Below are positions 34,856-43,244 of a DNA stretch of 64,000 bases, piece by piece (position 1 is the first letter of the stretch; every line of letters starts with the position of its first letter). The notes under the pieces were generated by a model. It saw only the letters and a list, made by a program, of their open reading frames with translations, had not been told where the DNA came from and did no database searches. Both the position numbers and the translations under genes were made by a program. Source of the DNA: DASRIA01 sp963768885 (GTDB taxonomy: Bacteria; Actinomycetota; Thermoleophilia; Solirubrobacterales; JBBDJG01); contig CAVYJN010000007.1 of assembly GCA_963768885.1 (NCBI GenBank), forward strand, positions 620,001 to 684,000, read 5' to 3'.

Positions 34856-34913
34856 CGGAGCGCAGCGTACCTATTGAGGTCGCTGCGCGGTGGAGCCCCG
34901 GGCCCGGGCGCGG

Positions 34914-36470
34914 CTAGGGAAGCAAGGTCGGGACCGCGAGCCCCGTCGGCCCGGCGGGCAGCTGCGTCGGCGGGAGGCCCACCGGCGGCGAGACGCCGGC
35001 GCCGTTCCCGTCCTTCTTGACCTTGACCTTCGGAAGCTTCTGCTTGACGCCGTCGACGATCTTCGGGGGCTTCACCTTGGTCGCCTTCTCGAGCGCCTTC
35101 TGCTCGGCCTTGATCTGGTTCTTGACCTTCGCGGGAGCCTGCCCGACGGCCCCGCCCACGTCCTGGACGGTCTTGTCGACCGTCTTGACGGTGCCGCCGT
35201 TGCCCTTGCCGACATCACCCAGCGTCCCTCCGGGGATGGCCCCGAGGCCGCCCACCGGCTGCCCGCCCGGGGCCGTGCCGGCGGGTCCGCCCGGACCCAC
35301 GAGCGCGCCGGGTCCCGCCGGGCCGCCCTGGCCCGGGGCAGCCCCGGCCGCGCCCGGCTGGGCGGCGGCACCCATGAGGGGGTTGCCGGCGCCGTCGAAC
35401 GCCTGGCCTGCGGCCGTGCCGCCCGTGCCCCCGCGCCCGCCGGTGGCGTCATCGGCACCGCGCCCGCCGCCGGCCTCCGCGGACGACGTGGAGCCGCCCA
35501 CGAGCGGCAGCTCGCCGCGCACGGCCTTGTTGGTGACGCCGACGCCGCCCGCGCAGATCGCGGCGGCGGCCACCACCGCGGCCGTCTTCGCAGCGAGGGT
35601 CGAGCCGTGCTCGGAGCCGAGCTGCGCCGCCGGCGCAAGCAGGCCCGGGTCCTCGATGCGGCGCCGCAGGAACGCCGGGAGCGGCAGCAGCGCCGCGGCG
35701 CGGTGCAGCGGGCTCCGCCGCGGGCCGAGCACGAGGGAGTCCAGGCCGAGTGCGACGGCGGCGCGGCGGCAGGACTTGCAGTGGTGGAGGTGACTCGACA
35801 GCCGCCGGCGCTCGCGCGCCCGTGCGGTGCCGTCCGCGATCGACTCCATGGTCGCGCGCATGCCCTGGCAGCGCGCGCCGGTGTCGATCTCGTCGAATCC
35901 GCTGCGCAGCCGCCGGCGGGCGCGGAAGAGCATGCTCTCCACCGCCCCCCGCGTCAGACCCATCCGGTTGCCGATGCTGTCGTAGGACAGGCCCTCGAGC
36001 TCCCGCATCACCAGGATCTGGTGCTGCGAGCGGGGAAGGTCGTCGAACGCCATGCGCAGCGACTCGAGCTCGTGCCGGCGTGCCACGGTCGCGTCCGTTC
36101 CCGCCGCCTTCTGCGAGATGCGGCCCTCCTCGGCCGGGCTGAAGTCGTCGGAGTCGATCGACACCTCCTGCGCGCGGCGCGCGCGGCGGATGTGGTCGAT
36201 GCAGGCGTTCTTGGCGATCTCGTGGATCCAGGGCCGGAAGGCGATCTCCTGGTCCGAGCGGCGCAGCGCGCGCAGGGCCGACATGAAGGCCTCCTGCACG
36301 ATGTCCTCGGCGCGGCCGTGATCGGACACCATGCCGCGCACGTAGCCCACCACGCGGTCGCGGTAACGACGGAAGAGGGCCTCGAACGCCTCGTCGCTGC
36401 CCGCTCGGGCGGCGGCCACGAGTTGCTCGTCGGTCGCCTCTGTCGCTGTCGCCGCCAGCAGGGGTTTCAA
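34914..36470 (-). CDS. ECF sigma factor fused to an anti-sigma zinc finger, membrane helix and long Gly/Pro tail
   Basis: A 518-residue single chain from a TTG at 36470 with AGGAGG ten bases upstream. In order: sigma region 2 (about 30-100, with GRAEDIVQEAFM), region 4 (about 135-190, LEGLSYDSIGNRMGLTRGAVESML), and a zinc-finger anti-sigma pattern with C201 and H227-x3-C231-x2-C234. Then come a transmembrane helix at about 293-312, a Gly/Pro/Ala-rich stretch at about 330-420, and a Lys-rich tail ending in PTLLP. The usual sigma and anti-sigma genes are here one polypeptide, tethered to the membrane with the tail outside. It is an unusual architecture and may need proteolysis to free the sigma part. 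An ATG at 36599 would add 43 residues. Confidence 0.8.
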   Translation of the reverse strand: MKPLLAATATEATDEQLVAAARAGSDEAFEALFRRYRDRVVGYVRGMVSDHGRAEDIVQEAFMSALRALRRSDQEIAFRPWIHEIAKNACIDHIRRARRAQEVSIDSDDFSPAEEGRISQKAAGTDATVARRHELESLRMAFDDLPRSQHQILVMRELEGLSYDSIGNRMGLTRGAVESMLFRARRRLRSGFDEIDTGARCQGMRATMESIADGTARARERRRLSSHLHHCKSCRRAAVALGLDSLVLGPRRSPLHRAAALLPLPAFLRRRIEDPGLLAPAAQLGSEHGSTLAAKTAAVVAAAAICAGGVGVTNKAVRGELPLVGGSTSSAEAGGGRGADDATGGRGGTGGTAAGQAFDGAGNPLMGAAAQPGAAGAAPGQGGPAGPGALVGPGGPAGTAPGGQPVGGLGAIPGGTLGDVGKGNGGTVKTVDKTVQDVGGAVGQAPAKVKNQIKAEQKALEKATKVKPPKIVDGVKQKLPKVKVKKDGNGAGVSPPVGLPPTQLPAGPTGLAVPTLLP

Positions 36471-36606
36471 CGCTCCCGTGCCTCCTGGATAGGTCCCTAT
36501 GGGTGGGCGCGAAGAATTCCCCGCGCCACCGGGTTGGTATACCCAGGCCCGGACATTAGTACGCACCCGCACCGCGGGCGCAGGTCGGCCCCCGCTCAAG
36601 TAACGC

Positions 36607-36634
36607 TTGACACGTCCGTCTGGCGCGGTATAAG
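36607..36634 (+). promoter_or_regulatory. Near-consensus sigma-70 promoter
   Basis: TTGACA at 36607-36612 and TATAAG at 36629-36634 are 16 bases apart. It is the best promoter I see in the window. It points at the small gene starting at 36713, with a leader of about 70 bases. Confidence 0.75.
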
Positions 36635-36712
36635 GGAGTCGTCGCGCCCGGATCGAGGGGTCGCGCCAGGCCCGTGTGAGATCCGGCTTTCAGGCTACGA
36701 GAGGGGAAAGTT

Positions 36713-36895
36713 TTGGCAAATCACCTGACGCCTACCGAGCTGGCAAGGGAAGCGGGGATGGAGCGCCGCGAGGTCATCTCCAAGTGCATGGAGATGGGCG
36801 TGCCGATCTTCCAGGGCAAGATCGACAAGACCCTGTTCCTCGCATCCTTGAAGGAGAGCCAGGTCCAGCCGCACGGCCAGGTGGCACAGGCGTAG
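36713..36895 (+). CDS. Small IF2-N-like/helix-turn-helix protein
   Basis: A 60-residue protein starting at a TTG, with AGGGGAAAG upstream. The core LTPTELAREAGMERREVISKCMEMGVPI matches the small helical IF2_N-type domain, which binds nucleic acid or partner proteins. It also resembles a helix-turn-helix start. It is not the whole IF2, which would be far longer. It has one of the strongest promoters in the window and sits between the membrane sigma factor and the acyl-CoA synthetase. The role is unknown. A link to translation or transcription is inference. Confidence 0.65.
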   Translation: MANHLTPTELAREAGMERREVISKCMEMGVPIFQGKIDKTLFLASLKESQVQPHGQVAQA

Positions 36896-36902
36896 CGCCC
36901 TT

Positions 36903-36916
36903 CCGCCCGCGGGCGG
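36903..36916. terminator. GC palindrome after the small IF2-N-like gene
   Basis: A perfect 14-base palindrome CCGCCCGCGGGCGG begins eight bases after the stop. It could form a small hairpin with a CGCG loop. No T-run follows, so a terminator is only possible. Confidence 0.4.
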
Positions 36917-37002
36917 TCGCGACGAGCGTGTCCGGCGTGCTCGTCCCCTTTCAAGTGCCTGCAAGGACGCAACGTCTCGCCCGGCGAGTGGCTCGCGCCG
37001 GA

Positions 37003-37008
37003 TACAAT
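37003..37008 (+). promoter_or_regulatory. -10 element for the acyl-CoA synthetase gene
   Basis: TACAAT lies 53 bases before the ATG at 37062. No clear -35 is seen. The leader then contains a stem GGGGAG/CTCCCC around GTGAGG, and a strong AGGAGG site stands before the ATG. Confidence 0.45.
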
Positions 37009-37061
37009 CGTCGCGTTCCGGGGAGTGAGGCTCCCCGCTGAAACGAGGCGAGGAGGAATCG

Positions 37062-38870
37062 ATGGAGGCCCAGACGGCCACGACCCCCCAGTCCGCGGCG
37101 ACCGGGTCGAACACGCTGGCGGACCTGCTTTCACTGGCCGTCGAGAAGCACGCCGACAAGGTCGCGCAGAGGTACAAGGACCAGTCGAAGGGCGAGTGGG
37201 TCGACGTTTCCTACCCGGAGCTGGGCGAGATCACGAAGGAGATCTCGCTCGGGTTGCAGGACCTCGGCATCGAGCGCGGGGACAAGGTCGGCATCCTCTC
37301 CAACACGCGGCCCGAGTGGACGTACTCGGACTTCGCCATCCTGGGCGCCGGCGGCACCGTGGTGCCGATCTACCAGACGAACTCGCCCGAGGAGTGCCAG
37401 TACGTGCTCGAGCACTCCGAGTCGACCGCGGTGATCCTCGAGGACCAGAGCCAGCTCGACAAGATCCGCAAGGTCAAGGCCATGCTGCCGAAGCTGCAGC
37501 ACGTGATCTCGATGGAGCCGCTCGACGGCGACGACTCGATCAGCCTCGACGAGCTGCGCGAACGCGGCCGCACCCGCTCCGACGAGGACTACCGCCGGCG
37601 CATCGCAACGGTGGAGCCCTCGGACGTCGCGACCTACATCTACACGTCGGGCACGACCGGCCCGCCCAAGGGCTGCGTGATCGACCACCAGAACTGGCGC
37701 GACATGCTCGACATGGTCGAGACGCAGAACGTCCTGATGGAGAACGAGATCGCGTACCTCTTCCTGCCGCTTGCGCACGCCTTCGCGCGCCTGATCCAGC
37801 TCGGCTCGATCGACGTGGGCGCCACGATCGTCTACTGGGAGCGCGACGCGCAGAAGATCATCCCGAACCTGATGGAGGTGAAGCCGACGTACTTCCCGTC
37901 GGTGCCCCGCATGTTCGAGAAGATCTACTCGCTGGCGATCTCGAACGCGCCCGACAAGGCGCAGCTCGAGCAGGCCGTGCGAGCTGGGGATGAAGGTCCG
38001 CGCAGATGCAGGCCCGCGGCGAGACGGTGCCGCCCGAGCTGCAGGAGGCGTTCGACAAGGCCGACGCCGCGCTCTTCCAGAACGTGCGCAACATCTTCGG
38101 CGGCCGGATCAAGCAGGCGGTCACCGGGGCGGCGCCGATCGCGAAGGAGATCCTCGAGTTCTTCTACGCGTGCGGCGTGCTCGTGCTCGAGGGCTGGGGC
38201 ATGACCGAGACCTCGACCGCGGCGACGTGCAACACGGCGGAGCAGTTCCGCTTCGGGTCCGTCGGCAAGCCGTTCCCCGGCGTCGAGATCAAGATCGCCG
38301 ACGACGGCGAGATCCTGGCCCGCGGGCGCGAACATCTTCCGGGGCTACTACAAGAACCCGGACGCGACCAGCGAGACGATCGTCGACGGCTGGCTGCACA
38401 CCGGCGACATCGGCCGCGTCGACGAGGACGGCTTCCTCTACATCACCGGCCGCAAGAAGGACATCATCATCACGGCGGGCGGCAAGAACATCACGCCCGC
38501 GAACCTCGAGAACGGGTTGAAGCAGAACCAGTACATCTCGCAGGCCGTGGTGCACGGCGACCGCCGGCCGTTCCTGTCCGCGCTGATCACGCTCGACCCC
38601 GAGGAGATCGTGCCGTGGGCCCAGAAGCAGGGCATCGACGACACGGACATGGCCTCACTGGCCGAGAACGAGAAGGTGCGCGCGCTCGTGCAGGAGGCGG
38701 TCGACACCGTCAACGAGAAGGTGGCGCGCGTCGAGGAGGTCAAGAAGTTCACGATCCTGCCGCACGACCTGACGCAGGAGACCGGGGAGCTGACCCCGAC
38801 GCTGAAGGTCAAGCGCAACGTCGTGAACGAGAAGTACGCGGGCGAGCTCGACGCGATGTATCAGAAATAG
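37062..38870 (+). CDS. Long-chain fatty-acid-CoA ligase, FadD15-like (frameshifted three times)
   Basis: An AMP-forming acyl-CoA synthetase of 601 residues once three extra bases (near 37979, 38002 and 38330) are removed. The P-loop YTSGTTGPPKG is at about residue 192-202. It is followed by LPLAHAFARL, GWGMTETS with its acidic motif, and the hinge/lysine region TGRKKDIIITAGGKNITP. It activates fatty acids to acyl-CoA through an acyl-AMP. Enzymes of this length with this C-terminus match the FadD15 branch. All active-site motifs are intact, so the three insertions look like sequence errors. It ends in a hairpin shared with the convergent patatin gene. Confidence 0.9.
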
Positions 38871-38872
38871 AT

Positions 38873-38898
38873 CGAGTTTTGCTTAGCCGCAAAACTCG
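38873..38898. terminator. Bidirectional hairpin, TTAGCC loop
   Basis: A 10-base stem CGAGTTTTGC (38873-38882) pairs with GCAAAACTCG (38889-38898) around a TTAGCC loop. It lies between the convergent ends of the acyl-CoA synthetase and patatin genes. Its A/T part gives a T-run on both strands. Fourth member of the hairpin family. Confidence 0.75.
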
Positions 38899-38916
38899 GT
38901 CTGGCCGTGGGTCCGG

Positions 38917-40194
38917 CTAGCTGCCGCTTTGGCGTAGCAGGGCGCCGGTGGTCTGCTCGAGGATGCGGCGCCAGGCGGTCGTGCGCTCGCGCTGTTCCTC
39001 GGCCTGGCGCAGGATCTTGGTGACGCGGCGCGCCGAGATCTCGATGCCGTGCTTCTCGCAGATCTGCTTGTAGTGGCGGTAGTCCTGTGCCAGCCGCAGT
39101 GTCACGGACTCGAAGCCGTGTCGCGCGATCTCGATCCGCGAGGAGTAGTTCATGATGCTCGTCCCGAACATCAGCTCGTCGTTCGGGTCGGGCTCGATCA
39201 GGATGATGTCCACGCCCGGGTAGCGCTCCCGCCAGTGCTTCACGTGCTCGTGGAGCCGTGCGTGGGCGAGGAGCTTGAACGCCTGGTAGCCGACCTGGGG
39301 GTAGCCCATGTCGGACACGCGCCGCACGCGACTGCCGAAGATCGTCGGGATGCGCTTCTGGAAGTCGTTCACGTAGGGAACGAGCGGGTTGATCACGATG
39401 ATGAACTTCGCGCCCTGCTCGACCGCGACGTCGACGTTGGTGGTCGAGCGGATGCCGCCGTCGATCAACTGGCGGCCGCGACACTCGACGGGCCGGTAGA
39501 CCATCGGCAGCGCGGCCGACGCCGAGACGGCCTTCGAGATCGGCACGTCGTCCCATCCCGGCGAGCCGAACACGATGCGCTCACAGGTGTCGAGGTCGGT
39601 CGCGATCAGGTACAGCTCCGCCTCCAGCAGCCGGAAGTCGTCGGTGCGATCGCTCTCGAGGAACGCGTCGCGGATGTACTGCTCGATGCCGGACCCGCTG
39701 TAGAGGCCCGACGGCAGCGCCTCCGCCAGGCCGGTGAAGACGTCCATCAGCGACACCTCGCGCCAGCGGCCGGCGAGGCTGCGGGCGAGGCCGGCGAGGC
39801 GCAGCGGCATCAGCAGGGCACGTGTCGCGAAGTCCGCGTAGTTGGGGCGCAGCAACGCGCCGAGGTCGACGTCCTGGAACGGCGTCGGCACCTGGCGGTT
39901 GACCACGCGGGACATCTCCTCCGGGGTGAGGCCGGCCGCGAGCAGGCCCGCGACGAACGATCCCGCGCTCGTTCCCACGTAGATGTCGAACTCGTTGACG
40001 GTGCGGTTGACGCTCAGCAGGTCGAGCGCGCGCAGCGCCCCGATCTCGTAGACGCCCCCGGTGAAGCCCCCGCCGCCGAGCACGAGCGCCGTCTTGGAGC
40101 GACCACCGCGCCGCCGCTGGGCTTTCTGGATGCTCGACCGCTTCGGTCCGGGGGTCCCCGGTGCCGAGGATTCGAGTTCGACGACGTCTCCCAT
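38917..40194 (-). CDS. Patatin-like phospholipase
   Basis: A 425-residue patatin-fold lipase. The oxyanion motif GGGGFTGG is at about residues 40-47, the nucleophile elbow G-T-S76-A-G follows, and the catalytic Asp is in D-G-G (LIDGGIRS). The C-terminal 150 residues (LLAHARLHEHVKHW onward) are helical and typical of bacterial patatins of this length. These enzymes cleave phospholipids or neutral lipids with a Ser-Asp dyad. There is no signal peptide. It is divergent from the R2-like oxidase gene. Confidence 0.9.
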   Translation of the reverse strand: MGDVVELESSAPGTPGPKRSSIQKAQRRRGGRSKTALVLGGGGFTGGVYEIGALRALDLLSVNRTVNEFDIYVGTSAGSFVAGLLAAGLTPEEMSRVVNRQVPTPFQDVDLGALLRPNYADFATRALLMPLRLAGLARSLAGRWREVSLMDVFTGLAEALPSGLYSGSGIEQYIRDAFLESDRTDDFRLLEAELYLIATDLDTCERIVFGSPGWDDVPISKAVSASAALPMVYRPVECRGRQLIDGGIRSTTNVDVAVEQGAKFIIVINPLVPYVNDFQKRIPTIFGSRVRRVSDMGYPQVGYQAFKLLAHARLHEHVKHWRERYPGVDIILIEPDPNDELMFGTSIMNYSSRIEIARHGFESVTLRLAQDYRHYKQICEKHGIEISARRVTKILRQAEEQRERTTAWRRILEQTTGALLRQSGS

Positions 40195-40299
40195 GGAGTG
40201 AACGGACTTATACCAGGGACGTAGCGACCGGCCGTTCAGTAAGTGGCGATCCGGACATGGCGCCGGTACCCTTCCCGCCAGTCAACGCTTTGGAGGGAA

Positions 40300-41221
40300 A
40301 TGACCACGCTCAGCTCCCGTATCGAACTCGCAGACTTCTTCGCGGAGACCGCCGACCCGGCCCTGATGGAGTCGGCCGACCGCGGCCGCACGGAGCTGCT
40401 CGACTACCGCCAGCTGTACGAGCTGTGGGAGCGCCAGCAGTGGCAGACGCAGGAGCTCGACTTCAGCGAGGACCGCGAGCATTGGCGCGGGTTCCCCGAC
40501 GAGGAGCGCTTCCAGCGCATGTACGGGCTGTCGGCGTTCTTCATCGGCGAGCAGAAGGTGACCGAGGAGCTCGGCCCGATGATGCGCGCCGCGCCCACGA
40601 AGGACATGCAGGTGTTCCTCGCCACACAGATCGCCGACGAGGCTCGCCACGTGCGCTTCTTCGACCGCTTCTACGCCGAGGTCGGGGTGCTCGACTCGGA
40701 CTCGCTCGCGACGCGGCTGAAGGAGACCGAGCGAGCACCTCAATCCGGCCTTCAACGTGCTGTTCGACGAGATGCTCGGCTCGCGTGTGCGCACGCTCGC
40801 GAACGACCCGACGAACATCACGGCGCTGATCGAGGCCGTGACGCTCTACCACATGGTGATCGAGGGGATGCTCGCCCTGACGGGCCAGCACTACATCATC
40901 GACTTCAACGAGCGTGAGGGAACGCTGCCGGGGTTCGTGCGCGGCTTCAACTTCGTCGCGCGCGACGAGCACCGCCACGTCGCGTTCGGGGCGCGCTTCC
41001 TGCGTGACGCCGTCGCGGAGAACCCCGACCACAAGGCCACGATCCAGCGCACGCTCGAGGAGGCGCTGGAGGTCGCCGACGCCGTCCTCACCCCGCCGTG
41101 GGCGGAGGGCCAGGAGGACTACGAGTTCTTCGGGGTGAGCGTGGACGAGACGCGGGGCTTCGCCGCGCAGGCGCTGACGCGGCGCCTGAAGGTGATCGGG
41201 CTGGTGCCGGCCGCCGCCTGA
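40300..41221 (+). CDS. R2-like ligand-binding oxidase (R2lox-type) (frameshifted)
   Basis: A 306-residue ferritin-superfamily di-metal protein after removal of one extra base near 40734. The six metal ligands are visible: Glu84 in FIGEQKV, Glu114 and His117 in DEARH, and after the repair Glu in VIEGMLALTG and the Glu/His pair in RDEHRHV. The Val three after the first ligand Glu and the Tyr five before the fourth are the residues that form the ether cross-link in R2lox. DFSEDREHW and VIEGMLALTG also fit that group. It lacks a neighbouring NrdE, so it is probably not a ribonucleotide reductase subunit but a ligand-binding oxidase. Confidence 0.8.
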
Positions 41222-41299
41222 CGGCTCGCCGCGCGCTGCGGTCCCGGGAGGCGGGAAAAGGCTCGCATCGTCCCGGGGTCCTGGCCTACGATGGCTCTT

Positions 41300-41321
41300 G
41301 CGCCTTCGGGGAGGAAGGCGC
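41300..41321 (+). promoter_or_regulatory. Hairpin at the expected 5' end of the fusion-gene mRNA
   Basis: GCGCCTTC (41300-41307) pairs with GAAGGCGC (41314-41321). A possible -10, TACGAT, lies at 41287-41292, which would place the mRNA start just at this stem. It may protect the 5' end. The 222-base gap around it holds nothing else I recognise. Confidence 0.35.
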
Positions 41322-41349
41322 AGCAGCAGCCGCCAATTGTCTCGCGAGG

Positions 41350-43214
41350 GTGAAAGCCGGCCCTCGACAACGCCGTCACCACGGAAGCCGACAACCGTCT
41401 GGCAGGCCTCGGCCTGCTCGTCCGCGGGCGCCACGCCCTGTACGTGAGCGCCCTCGCCGCGCTGCTCGAAAGCCGCGGCGCCCGGGTATGGGAGGCGCAC
41501 GACAACTCGCCTCCGCGGGTCCCCCGCGGCGCGGTCGTAGCGATCCTCGAGTCACCGTCCCCGTCGGATCTGCGCGCCGTGGCGAGCGCCGGACCGGCGG
41601 TGATCGTCCTGGCCGAACGCGCGCAGCCCGATGACGCGCTCGCGGCTGCGCAGATGGGAGCCCGCGCCCTGCTCGCCAAGAACTGCACCCTCGCGGAGCT
41701 CACCGTTGCTATAAGGAACGCCACCGCTGGTGGCGGGGCGCCGCGGCGCCCATCGCTAACCCCCCGCCAGCGAGAGGTGCTGGAACTGATCGTCGCGGGT
41801 CTCGACAATGCTCAGATCGCGTCCCGTCTGGGAGTGTCCGAGCGCACCGTCAGGGCCCACGTGTCGAACGTGCTGGAGCGGACCGGTGCGGTGAATCGCA
41901 CCCAGGCGGCGGTCGCGGCCGTCCAGCGCGGGTGGCTCGCGACCTTCCTGCTGGCCCTCGTGCTGGTCCTGGCCGTTGCGGGCGCCGCGAGCGCCGGGGC
42001 GGCGGTGCGGGACCCGGCGAAGCTGCGGGCCGCGCTCGCGCGTGAGATGGGCGCCGCCGGCGGTGCATCGGGCGCCTGGGTCTACGACGGAGGGTCTGGC
42101 CGCACGGTCTTCAAGTGGAAGTCCGGCGCAGCGTCGCGTTCCCGCCTCCGTGCAGAAGCTGGTCACGACGGCGACGGCGCTCGACCGGCTCGGGCCCGAA
42201 GCGCGCTTCGAGACCGCCGTGCTCGCCGACGGCGGCGTCGCCGAGGGCACCCTCGACGGTGACCTGTACCTGCGGGGTTCCGGCGACCCCACGTTCGGCA
42301 GCGCCGCGCTCGACCGGCTCGCAGGGCTCGTCGCGGACACCGGCCTCGAGCGCGTGAACGGGCGAGTGTGGGGCGACGAGAGCTTCTTCGACCGCCTGCG
42401 CGGCGGCCCGTCGAGCCGTTTCGGCATCTCGCCGTACGTCGGGCCCCTTTCGGCGCTCGCCTTCAACCACGGCACGCTGCTGCCCTTCGGCCGGGGCTGG
42501 CAGCGAGACCCACCGACCTTCGCTGCCGAGCGGCTGCGGGTCTCCCTGCGGCGTGCGGAGGTCACGGTGGCGAAGCAGGCACGCGCGGGGAGCGCTCCCG
42601 AGGTCGCCCAGACGATCGCGTCGGTCGAGTCCCCGCCGCTCGCGAGCATCGTGCGCCACACGAACCAGGTCTCCGACAACTACTACGCCGAGATGCTGCT
42701 GAAGGGCGTCGGCGCGCGCTCCGGCAGTGTCGGCTCCACCTCGGCCGGGGCGCGTGTCGCGCGGTCGTTCGCACGCGAGGCCGGGTTCAGCGCGAAGGTG
42801 GCCGACGGCTCGGGCCTTTCGCGCGCGAACCTCGTCTCCCCGCGCGACGTCGGGCGCCTGCTCCTCGACGCGCGCGCCGAGCCCTGGTTCGACTCCTTCT
42901 ACCGGTCCCTTCCGCTCGCCGGGAAGACCGGCACGCTGCACAAGCGAATGCGAGGCACGCGCGCCTCGGGGCGCTGCCGGGCGAAGACGGGCACGCTGTC
43001 CGGCGTGACCGCGCTCGCCGGGTACTGCCGGGCGCCGGACGGGGACACGGTGACGTTCGCGGTGCTGATGAACCGCATCAACGTGTTCGCGGGCCGCCGC
43101 GCGCAGGACCGCATCGCCGCGCTGCTCGCCTCCTACGCCGGCCCCCAGAGCGCCGCGCAGGCCCGCTGGGCTCGCCCGCCCGCACCCCGAAACCGGGGTG
43201 GGCTGCCGATGTAG
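41350..43214 (+). CDS. LuxR-type HTH, transmembrane helix and D-Ala-D-Ala carboxypeptidase (PBP4-like) in one protein (frameshifted)
   Basis: One continuous chain of about 620 residues if two extra bases are removed. One is in the CCC at 41361-41363, which makes the GTG at 41350 the start. The other is near 42130. Without the first repair the earliest start is a GTG at 41444. Counted from 41444: a receiver-like domain lacking the phospho-Asp (to about 95), a LuxR HTH (104-163, LTPRQREVLELIVAGL, SERTVRAHVSNVLERTGAVNRTQ), a hydrophobic helix (164-186), and a PBP4-type DD-peptidase. The peptidase has S-V-Q-K, S-D-N and K-T-G motifs, so it looks catalytically active. The HTH would face the cytoplasm and the peptidase the wall. 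I know of no described protein with this order. Confidence 0.78.
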
Positions 43215-43244
43215 CGCGTGGCACTACAAACGCGGACCACCTCG

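Noticed and set aside
43078..43244. A longer C-terminus for DNA ligase in the unrepaired frame
   Set aside because: The unrepaired frame leaves the BRCT domain and becomes Arg/Gly-rich noise. The BRCT motifs continue in the other frame to 43245.
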